Source of the DNA: Diploptera punctata
Taxonomy: Eukaryota > Arthropoda > Insecta > Blattodea > Blaberidae
Direction: 5' to 3'
NCBI GenBank assembly: GCA_030220185.1
Contig: JASPKZ010009959.1
Span: forward strand, 1 to 64,000
Length of the DNA stretch: 64,000 nucleotides
Shown: positions 10,051 to 21,039 of the stretch, one piece after another
How the letters are laid out: the number at the start of each line of letters is the position of its first letter
How positions within the stretch are numbered: the first letter of the stretch is position 1
Notes under the pieces: model-generated
What the model was told of the DNA's origin: nothing
Databases searched by the model: none
Seen by the model: only the letters and a program-made list of their open reading frames with translations
Position numbers and translations under genes: made by a program

Positions 10051-10385
10051 AAAAAACCAGGAACGAAGAATAGAATTGTCAGAAATGAGGTTTCTGAGGA
10101 GTGTGGTTGGCAATATAATAATGGATCAAAGGCGAAATGAGGATACACGAAGATAACTGAATATATTCAAACTATTAGATAGAATTACACAATACAGAGA
10201 TGAAAGGATGGACCACATCAATAGAATGGATAACAACAGAATTCCGAAACAGATTCCTCATTACAAACCACTAGGACGAAGAAATGTTGGAAGACCCAGT
10301 AAAGGATGGATAGACCAATTCTAATATGAGATCGGAACAAAGCAGCAGGTCTAATCCTTGCTGCTGCTGCTGCTGATGATGATAA
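10051..10385 (+). mobile_element. NL-B C-terminal fragment
   Basis: The plus strand encodes SEMRFLRSVVGNIIMDQRRN, DERMDHINRMDNNRIPKQI and GRRNVGRPSKGWIDQF to a stop. The tail contains (CTG)n and GATGATGATGAT at 10,361-10,385. Confidence 0.75.
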
Positions 10386-11040
10386 CTAAAGCAATATATA
10401 ATTAAAATCAAAACATCCAAAGTGATAATAGAGACAGCGCACACTTCTCGGAAAATATTCTGAGAAGTCATCCACAGGGTACAGCTTGAAGCCCCCTCGC
10501 CGATGCTCATCGGGATTGCCGACCACACATACTTTCGATGTGGTCAAATACGAGCAGTCATACTGACACAATGTAAATCATAACCAAATACCATCCGATG
10601 CGTCCACACTTTACGTCCAGTGCGCACTTACCTTAAGAGTCCTAAAAAATATACTATTTCGGCGTGTGGTTGTTGAAGACACAATGACGAAGCTTTACAC
10701 TGTAATAAAGAAATAGAGCAGCGTTTCCATGACAACTCGAAGAGTTGCAACGCGTTGAAATGAATGCAAAAGCGTAATTAACAAAAATTGTGCTCGTCAG
10801 CGCTCTCTGTACATTGCTAACTAGTTTTATTATAACATTGTTCTGCAAATTTATGTGCAGTTTGTGCCATCACATTAATTTAAATGTTTGCACGCAATGT
10901 ATCATTTTCCAACAATAAATACACAAGTATTCACCAATGAATTAGTAGACAAACAAAACAAACATATAAATAATTCTTTCAATAGAATAATCCAGACCGT
11001 CGCTAAACCCACATAGGTTTCATTTTTATTTATTATTGTC
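10386..11040. other. No recognised feature
   Basis: Moderate-GC sequence, apparently single copy within the window. Short open frames exist on the minus strand but show no family features. This is one of the better candidates for ancient unique sequence, but I can assign nothing. Confidence 0.45.
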
Positions 11041-11049
11041 ATTAATTGT

Positions 11050-11459
11050 GATAATATTTTATAGTGCTATTATTCTACCAGTTATATTATATGGGTGCGA
11101 AACATGGACTCTTACTTTAAGGGTATTTGAGAATAAAGTACTTAGGAACATTTTTGGACCAAAGAGAAATGAACAAACAGGTGAATGGAGAAGACTACAT
11201 AACAATGAACTACATGGTCTTTATAGCAAGCCAGGATATAATGAGAACAGATAAGTCCCGTAGACTGCGATGGGCAGGACAAGTTGCACGTATGGGGAAT
11301 GAAAGACTTGCATGGAAGATTCTTGTAGGAAAGCCAGAGGGAAAACGCGCAGTAGGTAGACCAAGAATGAGGTGGGAGAATAATATTAACTATGATTTGA
11401 GGGTAGTAGATTATACAGGAGATTATTGGAAAACGTTAGCTCAGGATAGGGGCGTATTA
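11050..11459 (+). mobile_element. NL-A C-terminal fragment
   Basis: The plus strand reads ILPVILYGCETWTLTL, then in the next frame RRLRWAGQVARMGNERLAWK and GKRAVGRPRMRWENNINYDL. It lacks the last few codons and joins a (TTA)n run. Confidence 0.85.
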
Positions 11460-11475
11460 TTATTATTGTTATTGT

Positions 11476-11782
11476 AAGAGAAGAAAATAATATTGGTTAT
11501 TCAATAGTAGATTATATACGGTATAAGCAATTAAATTGATATGGGCACGTACGACGAATGCAAGAAGAAAGATTACCCAGGAAAACATTGGAATGGTGTC
11601 CACCAGGAAGAAGGAATACAGGAAGACCTCGAAACTCGTGGATGCAGGAAATAAGAACTGGAATGAGAGCAAGAGGACTGGAGGACATGGATTGGATGGA
11701 GAGAGACGAGAGGAGAAGAAAAATAAAACTTTAGGCACAGAAAGATGTGTAAACATTAAAATTCTGTATATAAATAAATAAA

Positions 11783-11812
<30 letters not shown>
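11476..11812 (+). mobile_element. NL-H C-terminal fragment
   Basis: The plus strand, frame 3, reads YGHVRRMQEERLPRKTLEWC, PPGRRNTGRPRNSWMQEIRT and ERDERRRKIKL to a stop, then a short 3' UTR and (TTA)n at 11,781-11,812. A second copy lies at 50,216-50,570. Confidence 0.75.
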
Positions 11813-11815
<3 letters not shown>

Positions 11816-11839
11816 TTTAATTTTGTTGGATAAACAGAT

Positions 11840-12275
11840 ATTCAAACCATCTTTCCTACAAAAAACACAAAATTAGGCTTTATAAGGTCCTCGCAAGACC
11901 AGTATTAAGATATGGTAGTGAAGCATGGACAATACGAAGAAGAGATGAAAGCCGAATAACAGCAAATGAGACGCGATTTCTGCACCTTACAGCAGGCTAT
12001 ACAAAGTGAGACCATAAAAGAAATGAGGAAATTATGGAAGAGTTAGATGTAGAACCCATTCTTCACCATACACAAAACCACCAGAACAACTGGAAAGCCC
12101 ATCTTCGACGAATGCCATCTCATAGAATTCCAAAAGCCATGCTTCGTTACTGTCCCCAAGGCAAAAGATTGCTGGGATGTCTAAAAAAGCGCTGGATGGA
12201 AAATTCCTATTGGAGACCGTAACAGGTCATATAGCCTAAAACTTGAGAGGGTGATTATGGCGATGATGATGATTA
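11840..12275 (+). mobile_element. NL-C C-terminal fragment
   Basis: The plus strand reads RLYKVLARPVLRYGSEAWTI, LHLTAGYTK, and the open segment 12,034-12,222 (MEELDVEPILHHTQNHQNNW, LRRMPSHRIPKAMLRYCPQG). A GATGATGATGATTATG tail follows. Confidence 0.75.
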
Positions 12276-12509
12276 TGACAGATATTCAAAGAAACTAAAA
12301 TTCATATTTATAAATTAATAATAAGAAGTTTAATTACAAATGGAAAGCACAATTACCAATTGAAAGAACATTTAGACAGAATGGACAATACAAGATTACC
12401 CTAACAGATCAACACCTACAAACCACATGGAAAAAAGATCTTTGGGACGGCCAAGGAAGCGACGGATTTGAGACCGGAACAGGTCGCATTAACCTAATCC
12501 TGGAAAGGA
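12276..12509 (+). mobile_element. NL-C short C-terminal fragment
   Basis: The plus strand reads KEHLDRMDNTRLP, then INTYKPHGKKIFG, and a 3' UTR with GAACAGGTCGCATTAACC and a GAAGAAGAAA tail. It is shorter and more decayed than its neighbour. Confidence 0.6.
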
Positions 12510-12925
12510 AGAAGAAAAAGATGAAGTTTAATGACCTATGGAACAGAAACATGGACTATAAATGCCAAATTAAAGTCAAAATTTCAATCTACAGAAATTA
12601 TTTTTTTAAGAAGATCTGCACGATGCTCTAAATTAGACAGCATCAGAAACAGTATTACCCGAGAAAAACGAACTTCAACAAAACAATTTTACAATTTATG
12701 GGAAATAAACAATTATAATGATTTTGACACGTGAAGAGAATCAATGCATCCGAGCAGAAAGAAGAAAAGAGGGAGACTAAAGTTAACATAGAAGGTAAAC
12801 ATGAAGACAGTAATGCAAGCAAGAGGGCTAAGAATTGATGATGCCCAAGATCGTAGGTTTTGGACGTTTGGCACGGGAAGATGGCAGCAGCTGTAAAACC
12901 CCGAAGAAGATAGATAGATAGAAGA
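12510..12925 (+). mobile_element. NL-E-related C-terminal fragment
   Basis: The plus strand reads TYGTETWTINAKLKSKFQST, IFLRRSARCSKLDSIRNS and a terminal MQARGLRIDDAQDRRFWTFG stretch ending at CAGCAGCTGTAA. The end is the same as the minus-strand copy at 46,895-47,420. A GATA-rich tail follows. Confidence 0.7.
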
Positions 12926-13095
12926 AGATGCATGAAGATAGACTGCCAGTTAGTAGTTTGGAGTGGATTCCAAATCGGAGGAAAAGAAGATGGAAACCTG
13001 AGTAGAGTGATAGTGGGAATTATGAATTCGATGAAGGACAGAGGACGGCAGGATGGTGACTGGAAGGATGGAGGCGAATGGAGAAAATTAATCTT
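12926..13095 (+). mobile_element. NL C-terminal fragment (NL-E-like)
   Basis: The plus strand reads MHEDRLPVSSLEWIPNRRKR followed by GWRRMEKINL. It fits the RM..DRxP..xxEW pattern of NL-E-type tails. Confidence 0.5.
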
Positions 13096-13262
13096 CTTCT
13101 TCTTCCGAATGCAGTATTGGGTGATGATGCCCGTTCTGCGACTACAAAAACTGATCTTTCCATCGGATGAGGGGTCTTCCGAGGTCTCTTTTGCCTTTAG
13201 GGTTGAGGTGGTAAATCATCTTTGGTAAACGGGAATTTGACATTCTCTGGACATGTTGGAAC
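13096..13262 (-). mobile_element. NL-B-like short C-terminal fragment
   Basis: The minus strand reads FQHVQRMSNSRLPKMIYHLN, then GKRDLGRPLIRWKDQF. The TTC run at 13,092-13,103 is its GAA-type tail in reverse, meeting the tail of the plus-strand neighbour. Confidence 0.55.
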
Positions 13263-13272
13263 CATTTAATCT

Positions 13273-13990
13273 GACTATTTAACTCATGCCCCAAATGGGA
13301 GTCAATGACCAATCACATTTCAATGATTTCTGTTTTACAACCAATCAGAGTCGTGTTTCACGAAATATTTATCAGTGTTAGGATTATCATATATTAAACA
13401 AAGCTCCTCCTTTTTAATATTCTGAACAGGTCTGACCGTTATTTTGCAGTGACTGAGCCTATAACAAATACGGCTACCAGATTGTATATAATAGTGCTTA
13501 CATGTCAACATTTGTAGCAATTGATTATACCACCAAAAAAAGAAACCACTGTTTGCACTTTCTTAAATGTATTTTTTCCCAGGTAATAATCGAGAAAAAA
13601 ATAATTGTCATATTTACATCATACGACATCAAAAATGAATTAATATACAGATGATGTGTTTCATTTTTTCTCCACTAGAGAGCATTCTTACAATATTGCG
13701 TTCCTTTGGCAATAAATAGTATGATCTGGTTGCAGTGATAAACAAAAAGAAGCAGTAGAAGCGTACCTATCGTTTCTCATTTGTTTTCAAACATCGCCGT
13801 TTACATTAAATATATAAATATTTTAAAATAATATAGTTAAATAATGATTTGTGAGTAAACAGCTTAATTTTATTCGTTAAATAGTCCTAACAAATGCCAC
13901 TCTTGATTTCCAAATTCTCTAGATAAATTCACTCCTCACTTCGTGAGTCGTGAATTTATCGATAATTTGGAAATCACTCGTGGCATTACT
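13273..13990 (-). mobile_element. Element M, copy 1 (with full terminal palindrome)
   Basis: The core is bounded by the inverted 11-mer GACTATTTAAC (13273-13283) and its complement (13876-13886). Outside one end lies a near-palindrome of about 95 bp (13893-13987) with a CTCACTTCGTGAG centre. Two other copies exist at 30,173-30,917 and 40,680-41,407 in opposite orientation. There is no convincing coding capacity, so it is a non-autonomous element of unknown class. Confidence 0.75.
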
Positions 13991-14029
13991 TATGATAATT
14001 TTGTATATGTTCAACCATTTCCCTACTAT

Positions 14030-14650
14030 TTCACTGCATCCTTATCTCATCACTTTTCATTCTATCCCTTAATGTTACTCCAGTTAGTGATCGGAGGAAT
14101 CTCATTTGTGAACTATTAATGCGGGATTTATCTTTTGCTCGAAGTGTCCAGCATTCACTTCCGTATAGTAGAGCAGGTTTGGCTATGGCATTATGAAATC
14201 TCTATTGGATTTCTTTCCTCATTTGTTTTCCAAAATTTCTCCTAATTATACCATTTAATCTGTTATATTTTTCTAAATTTGTTTTCACGTCTTTTTTATT
14301 ATGAAACTGTGATATATTATTAACTAAATAATTAAAGTGTGTTACTTGTTCTATTGGTTTATTATTTATTATCATTTTTACTCTCGAAACTCCCTTTCCA
14401 GTGATTGCCATGGATTTGGTTTTATTTTCAGATATTTTCATGTTGTATTTTTCCAGGGTATTCTGCAATTTAAACACTGATCTCTGCAAATCATCTTCAT
14501 TCTCCGCTAGAAGTACTTGATCATCTGCGAAGATTATTGTTTGTATTTGGTTTCCTCTACATATTTTTACTCCTGGGGAGTTTAGTTTTTTCCACTCATG
14601 GACAATTTTATTTAGAAAAATAATTAAAACTTAATATTGGGCACAGCAAG
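14030..14650 (-). mobile_element. NL-B/C non-LTR fragment
   Basis: A 95-codon minus-strand open segment (14,202-14,489) reads MQRSVFKLQNTLEKYNMKIS, NKTKSMAITGKGV and IEQVTHFNYLVNNI, the region after RT motif C. Adjacent frames continue with decayed sequence. Confidence 0.7.
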
Positions 14651-14942
14651 ATGTTGTATACATTTAAAACCTATTAAATAAATAAATAATTATTAAGAAG
14701 CTATTTTGAGATAAATAAAAGAGTAGGTCAAGGAATGAAAACAATTGAAATGTTAAATCCTATGCTGTGGATTATAAACATAAAAAAAGGTATTTGTAAG
14801 TTAATTTTGGAGAGTACACTATTGTATGGTGTGGAAACGTGGGTATTAAGCAGAGAGACATGCACTATACATAACAGAGATGGACTTTTGGAGGAGTTTC
14901 TAGAAATGCAGGAAGAGACAAAAATATAAATACTAAAATTAG

Positions 14943-15701
14943 ACAAATAATGTAGCCTATGTTCAATGTAATGAAGGAATATTAATTGATAATAAAGATA
15001 AAATAAATGCTTTATTATTCGCTGACGATGTTGTACTTTTAGCAGAATTTGAAAATGAGCTCCAAATGTTAGCATATAAATTTAAATTAATAGCCAATAG
15101 ATATAATTGTAAAATATCAATAAATAAGTCAAAAGTAATGACATTTATTGGTAAATATGGAATTAGATCAAAAATTGTACTGGATAACAAAATAATAGAA
15201 CAAGTATCACATTTCCAATATTTAGGATGTGATATAAATTACAGAGAAAATAAAGATATAGAAAATAAAGTAAATAAATTTCAGGCTATTTGTGGAACCA
15301 TAAAAAGAACCTTAGGTCGGAAAACAAGGAAAGATACGAAACTTAAATTATATAAAACAATGGCTGTTCCTTTGTTGTTATATGGAAGTGAAAATTGGAT
15401 AATGAAATCAAGGGATAAAAGCAGGATACAGACTGCGGAAATGCTGTTTTTACGTAATGTGAAAGGATGCACAAGAGCGGATAGAATAAGGAATGAAACT
15501 ATACGAGAAGAATTAAATATATATAAAATTGAAGATAAAATCAGCGAAAATAATAAGAAATGGACAGAACACTTAATGAGAATGAACAACGAAAGAATAC
15601 CAAAAAGAACCTTCCTGTATAATCCCAGAGGAACAAGAGATGTTGGCCGACCACGTAGAAGATGGACTCCACTTTTAACTTCGCCGGAACAGGCTGCATA
15701 G
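14943..15701 (+). pseudogene. Truncated NL-B reverse transcriptase, open for 252 codons
   Basis: The frame is open from 14,943. It includes ALLFADDVVLLAEF (the FADD catalytic motif C at 15,018-15,029), KSKVMTFIGKYG, VSHFQYLGCDINY, a GTIKRTLGRKT block, MAVPLLLYGSENW, FLRNVKGCTRADRIRNETIR and GTRDVGRPRRRW. The first ATG at 15,066 lies after the catalytic motif. Fingers, motif A and endonuclease are missing, so the product could not reverse transcribe. The gap-free frame suggests recent insertion. Confidence 0.8.
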
Positions 15702-15730
15702 CCTAAACATTGTAGTAGAAGAAGAAGAAG
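14955..15730 (+). mobile_element. NL-B 5'-truncated insertion in NL-G
   Basis: The insertion is flanked by ATGTA on both sides (14950-14954 and 15731-15735) and ends in a (GAA)n tail. NL-G continues on each side. It begins inside the RT palm and carries an uninterrupted frame to its natural stop, which makes it one of the younger NL-B copies. Confidence 0.75.
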
Positions 15731-15951
15731 ATGTATGCTCAAAAATATGTTCTACAAGTTACTGAAGAAACAAGACTGAAACGTTTTGGCCAGGTAAAGA
15801 GGATATCTGATGACCGGATACATATGATGATATTAAATTCTGAACCGGAGGGCAACAAAAGGAAGAGGGCATACAAAGAACAGTGCGTTCAAGGATTGCA
15901 TAGGGGTATGGTGTCGAAATGTTAACACAGTGTCATGCAGAGAATAGGGAT

Positions 15952-16288
15952 ATATCCATACATAGTAATTCTGCCGGATGGCAGGTCTTTCACTGCAATC
16001 ATAGCATTTCCATGCTATGCTTTGCAGCCTTACTAGGGAATTATAGGTGTGGTAGCTTCCCGTTGCTTTCCACGCCGGTGAAGGATGGTGATGATGCTAA
16101 TGATAAGGATGATGGATGATGGCCGGCTGATTTTCGGGAACCGTTGGGCACTAAGCGTCCTGACATTTGTCTTATAGGTGAGGAAAAACCCCGAAAAACT
16201 TCAGCCAGGAGCCTGTTCTGACCGGGAATCGAACCCGGGCTTGCTACGTGACATGGCAGCACGCTACCTCGAGACCACAGCGGTGGAC
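15952..16288 (-). mobile_element. S2 SINE inserted in NL-G
   Basis: Complete minus-strand S2 with a 7-bp TAGGGAT on both sides (15945-15951 and 16289-16295). The outside sequence rejoins as NL-G, matching 43,390-43,440. Confidence 0.8.
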
Positions 16289-16360
16289 TAGGGATGAATG
16301 GAAGAGTAAAATTTACAATGGATTGTAGGAAAACTTCCTAATAAAAATAGTTTTATTATT

Positions 16361-16504
16361 ATTGCTTTTAGCCTTGGTTTCATTCAAGTCTATTAACTCG
16401 GCCCAGTATATGCCGGGGGGGGGTTGCTGAAACTGTATATAACTGGGTAATTATTGCCAGGTGCGCCCTAGTCGCGGGGGATGGGCATTGTATTAATTAT
16501 AGTT
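16361..16504. other. Short G-rich stretch, otherwise unassigned
   Basis: Contains a run of nine or ten G (about 16,416-16,425) and GTCGCGGGGG. No coding signal. Confidence 0.4.
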
Positions 16505-16970
16505 ACTAGCTTATTCTACCAGTTATATTACATGGGTGCGAAACATGGACTCTTACTTTAAGGGAGGAAAGGAGATTACGAGTATTTGAGTATAAAGTTC
16601 TTAGGAAAATTTTTGAACCAAAGAGAGATGAACAGACAGGTGAATGGAGAAGACTGCATAACAATGAACTACATGGTCTTTATAGGAAGCCAAATATAAT
16701 AAGAACAGTTAAGTCTCGTAGACTGCGATGGGCAGGACATGTTGCACGTATGGGGAATGGAAGACGTGCATGGAAGCTTCTTGTAGGAAAACCAGAGGGG
16801 AAACGCCCAGTTGGTAGACCAAGAATCAGGTGGGAGAACAACATTAACTATGATTTGAGGGAAGCAGGGAATGATTGGAAAGCATTAGCTCAGGATAGGG
16901 ATGTATGGAGAGCTTATGTCCGCGCGGCCATACCTACGGGTTCGATAGTGCCAGTGAGTAAGTAAGCTTG
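16505..16970 (+). mobile_element. NL-A C-terminal fragment
   Basis: The plus strand reads RRLRVFEYKVLRKIFEPKRD, RLRWAGHVARMGNGRRAWKL and DVWRAYVRAAIP, then the GTTCGATAGTGCCAGTGAGTAAGTAAG 3' end in pieces (family tail AGTA). A small deletion removed three codons near the end. Confidence 0.85.
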
Positions 16971-17085
16971 TCTCAAGGACCCAGTCTCTCAGGGTATAAT
17001 GAGAGCACCTGCCCAGGGATACGAAAGAAGACCTTAACGGTTGTAAGCGGAAGAGACAACCCTGCTTGTAGGTGGTAGCATGTAG

Positions 17086-17606
17086 CTCAGTGTTCTGTAG
17101 TTTTCTCCATTCGCCTATCTGTTCATTTCTCTTTAGTCCAAAACATTTTTCATAAGAAACGAAATATGTGAAAAAAAAACTCATAAATTATTCTCTTTCC
17201 GTAAAATATGAGTCCATGTTCCGCATCCATTAGAATTATACCTGATAGAATAAAAATTTTATATATTTTCAGAGTTTTAATTTTTTTAGAGTAATTTGGA
17301 ACGACACCAAGTTACTTGTAATGCATATTAGCACCTATTTCCAGAATTGAAAGTTATAGTTATATTCTTTGTTTACGCTCATTCCTGTTTGGTAATTATT
17401 GTTCCAGGTATATGAAAGGGTATATGAATTCAGCCACTTCTTCAAAATTGTCCTCAGTTGCCCACTATAACTGTCAATTTGCATTACATAATGTAGGTCC
17501 ATGTGTAACATTTAGTTTTAAGGATGTTTACTTCCAGTCCCAATTTCATAGTGTTCCTCAAAGGAGTGTGCAGCTGGACCCTGATTATCTCCTCGCTTTT
17601 TATAGC
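17086..17606 (-). mobile_element. NL-A fragment, decayed
   Basis: Minus-strand NL-A with many frameshifts: the KRNEQIGEWRKLQN block at 17,100-17,140, then a segment matching the region upstream of YADD near 17,480-17,606. It ends abruptly at the plus-strand NL-C element. Confidence 0.7.
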
Positions 17607-18490
17607 CTAAAAATACTGTCATTATTTTGTAACCTAAATATTATAACTACAAAAAACGGAGTTAGACAAGGATGTGGTCTTTCACCAATGCTCTTCATAA
17701 TATACATTATTAAAGAATGGAGACTACAACCACATGGCAGTATACCACTTAATGGATTATATAATTTAGACACCCTATTATTTGCAGATGACATTGTGTT
17801 TATAGCGAATTCAGAAGATGACCTACAACGTTCAGTCCACTCTTTTCACCAAATTGCAATAAACTACAACATGGAAATCTCAACAGAAAAATCTAAAGTC
17901 ATGGCTTTCCTAGGAAAAGATCCAGTTCGCAGTAAAATTGTTATTAATAATAAATTATTAGAACAAACCAACACATTTAACTATCTCGGATACCAAGTTA
18001 CATACGAAGAAGGAAAAAGATTTTAGTCAAAAAATTATAAAATTTAACAGAGAGTAACAGGAATTATAAATATTTTCAAGCCAAACACAGTACAGCAACA
18101 CACACGAACTAGAATTTATAAAACACTGGCCAGACCCATATTATGTTACGGCAGTGAGGCCTGGACAATTCGCAGTGTAGATGAACAAAGACTAACTGCG
18201 GCAGAAATGAAATTTATGAGACCTACTGCGGGCTACTCAAGGACAGACCATAAAAGGAATTCTGAGATTCTCAAAGAATTACAAACAGAATCAGTCATGG
18301 AATATGTACAAAAATACAGAAACAACTGGAAATCTCACGTAAGAAGAATGAGCAGAACAAGAATACCACGTCAGATCTTAAATTACCAGCCACCAGGCAA
18401 GAGATCTTTGGGCAGACCCTTCAAACGTTGGATTGAGACCGTAACAGACCACTAGGTCTATCACATGAAAGGAAGAAGAAGAAGAAGAAA
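17607..18490 (+). mobile_element. NL-C non-LTR fragment with FADD motif
   Basis: The plus strand reads NGVRQGCGLSPMLFIIYI (motif B region), DTLLFADDIVFIANSEDDLQ (motif C), KSKVMAFLGKDPV and FNYLGYQVTYEE, then a frameshift. It continues in 18,100-18,455 with ARPILCYGSEAWTIRS, TAGYSRTDHKRNSEILKE and RSLGRPFKRWIETVTDH. A (GAA)n tail lies at 18,470-18,490. Catalytic Asp residues of motif C are present; motif A is missing. Confidence 0.85.
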
Positions 18491-19214
18491 AAACTTTCTC
18501 TTTTTGAATTTATCAAACATTTTATGTGTAAATTCAATGCTAAAATCTTATAAAATAAATCCTCTTTTAAATTGTGCATAATGATTTGTCGAATTTCCAC
18601 TGAAAATTTAAAACTAATTCATTCAATAGTCGGTGATATAAATGCACTTTATAAGCAGTTATTCTATATTATTGGGTGAATACCAACTAGATAGTATAAC
18701 TGTCACAGGATAGATGATCTGGGCAAGAGTACACTACACCAGGATTCTTAGCCAAATTTTGGAATTCCTTAGATTTGGACAGGGTGTATCTTTCTAGAAT
18801 TGCCATCGCTGCCATTAGAGGATCAATTTCAAATTTTTAAGAAACCATATTGCCCTCAGGGGTCCTCATCTAGGGGATATGTGGATGGCGACCACGAGGT
18901 GCCCAAGCTGTGCAAAACATTTCTTCCACTTACTTGTGTTTTGCACTCTTTTAACTTTACTATCTAACCTCTCTTGGTTAACTCTTGTTTTTTCTACCCC
19001 GACGCTATTAGGGCATCCGAGGGCTGGGGAGTCTTTCCTTACTTCCATTTCTTCTTTCCTTTATTTTCTTTTCTTCTCCAGAAAAGCCTGACCAGAGGCT
19101 ATAAGATGGCAGCCCCATCACTGGTCTTGCCTTCCTTTGGCCAGCAACCAATTGAAGGGACTATTATTATGCTTTCAAGTCTTATACGAGAATTTCCCTC
19201 AAAAGGTGGAGGGA
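18491..19214. other. Unassigned, one segment shared with 51,230-51,360
   Basis: The stretch 18,550-18,650 shows loose similarity to 51,230-51,340 (AAATCC...TTCATTCA), suggesting an old interspersed repeat. 18,870-19,130 has pyrimidine-rich sequence with open frames of no recognisable family. Confidence 0.4.
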
Positions 19215-19290
19215 AAATTTTCTATAAGATCGTAACAGGCCTTGGCCTAATACTTGAAGGAAAAAAAGAAGAAGAAGAAGAAGAAGAAAC
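19215..19290 (+). mobile_element. NL-C 3' UTR remnant
   Basis: CGTAACAGGCCTTGGCCTAA followed by a GAAGAAGAAGAAG tail is the 3' end seen in NL-C copies. No coding part remains. Confidence 0.5.
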
Positions 19291-19722
19291 CATATTTACA
19301 AAATTACTTTATAGTATGTATACTTCAATTAGGCCTACAAACTGAATTTTTTAAATGCATTTACAAAATGTATTTCATTAATTACAAAAATTAATTGTCT
19401 GTATCACTTTGTCCTTGAGGCAATCCTCTAATGAGGAAAGTTTTATGTAATAATAAGTGCCCTGCATTAAATAAATAAAAAAAATAAAGCTGTACTTTGA
19501 CATTAGTGATACAGCACATTCCAGGTAACTTTAAACTAAGTTTGCACCTGGATTTGAGAAGGGTGAAGGGCTGCGGGATTAGGGATGTAAGTTCACGTTT
19601 TGAGGGGATGTACACGTGTCAGGAATTAGCTGGTGAGATTCTGTTCAATAAACTGATTCACATGCTCTTTCCATTTCAAATGAGACTCTCCTATTCTAAG
19701 CATGACGTCACAATCAGTTGTA
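19291..19722. other. No recognised feature
   Basis: AT-rich sequence without coding or repeat signals that I can support. Confidence 0.45.
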
Positions 19723-19942
19723 TATTCAAATATGCATCCATAGTAATTCTGCCCGAGGGCAGGTCTTTCACTGCAATCATAACATTTTCATGCTATTGTA
19801 GCTGATAAGCAGAGGGTTTTCCTCTTACTTATTTGGACTTTAATAAGTACACAGCTGCTATGTAATTTTTTTTCTTTTCACTTTATTTTCATCTCACAAT
19901 CATCACTAAATCTTCAAACACAATTTGATTTAACAACAGTTG

Positions 19943-20937
19943 TAATATCATTATCCGGTATCATGGCAGCTGCCGCCGTCTTCCGGAAACCAAACGCCAT
20001 TCCTCTCAATCCATCCATTGATCTTCCTCCAATCCTCTGATATTCATAGCTGCTTGTACCCCTTCTATCCAAGTTTTCTTCGGTCTTCCTCTCTTCCTCC
20101 TTTCCATCGGGATCCATTCCATAACAATTTTTGGCAATCTTTGCTCTGGCATTCGTTTGACATGACCATACCACTGCAATCTTTTCTTTTCTATGATGTC
20201 CGGCTCCTCTTGTACACCCATAATTTCCCTTATTTCTTTATTTCGTATTCTATCCATTCTAGATTTTCCAGCTGATCTTCTTAAAACATCCATTTCTGTA
20301 CTTAAAATTCTTTTCATTTCCCTGGTAGGAATTTGCCAGACTTCAGCACCATATGTTAAAATGCTCTGAATTATGGTTTGATAGGCTATATTTGTAATTT
20401 TCTATTTTTTGTAATATTTGAGCTCCACCAAACAGAGTTTAAAGCATTTGTTGCTTGTTTTGTTTGTGCGATTCTATTTTTAATTTCCACTGTGTTATCG
20501 CCTGAATGGTCTAATTTTGTTCCTACATAAGTGCATTCAATACTAGGTTTTAGTTCTTCTCCATTGTTGATATTTATATTTTCCTTTTCTTCTCCTATAC
20601 ACAGATATGTAGTTTTCTCAATGTTTATATAAATTTTCCATTTTTCATATTCTTCTTTTAGTTTTTTAGCCATATATTCTATGTCATCGTGGTCCTGTGC
20701 TATTAATACCTGGGCATCTGCAAAATTGAATGAATATACATGTGTATTTTGGATAGGTATGCCTATTTTTTTACATTTTTTCCTCCAGTCTCTTAGTACT
20801 CTTTCGAGATAAATTTTAAATAGAGTTGGAGATAAACTGCAACCTTGCCTTAAATCTTTTGTAATAGTAAATCCCTTTGTTATATGATTTCCAACTTTTA
20901 TTTTCGAAATAGATCCTTTGAATATCATCACTTATAA
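19943..20937 (-). mobile_element. NL-E non-LTR insertion inside the LTR
   Basis: It is flanked by the 8-bp AACAGTTG (19935-19942 and 20938-20945). The minus strand gives a 181-codon open part (20,386-20,931) with KDLRQGCSLSPTLFKIYLER, and NFADAQVLIAQDHDDIEYM in place of an F/YADD motif. After a frameshift comes a 103-codon part (20,006-20,317) with VLRRSAGKSRMDRIRNKEIR, LQWYGHVKRMPEQRLPKIVM and KRGRPKKTWIEGVQ. The second catalytic Asp of motif C is replaced by Ala, so this copy is dead. Confidence 0.85.
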
Positions 20938-21005
20938 AACAGTTGCAGAGACAATCCTTCTTCACAGTTAACCTCTCCGCCATCCAATGTATGACTGTCG
21001 CAGCA

Positions 21006-21039
21006 ACTGACTGGGCGGTCTTCTCCGCTCTTTTATATA
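21006..21039 (-). promoter_or_regulatory. LTR core promoter: TATA box plus initiator
   Basis: The minus strand has TATATAAAAG at 21,030-21,039 and TCAGT at 21,006-21,010. The initiator A lies 31 bases from the TATA start, the classic arthropod arrangement. It lies within the LTR upstream half, supporting its identity as U3/R. Confidence 0.6.

Larger units (their letters stand above)
14695..16360 (+). mobile_element. NL-G non-LTR element, split by two insertions
   Basis: Three collinear pieces lie at 14,695-14,954, 15,731-15,951 and 16,289-16,360. They match in order the uninterrupted NL-G copies at 43,095-43,445 and 37,570-38,135. The first reads STLLYGVETWVLSRE and EFLEMQEETKI; the second VTEETRLKRFGQVKRI and MMILNSEPEGNKRKR; the third is the 3' end. 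NL-B and S2 occupy the gaps. Confidence 0.75.
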
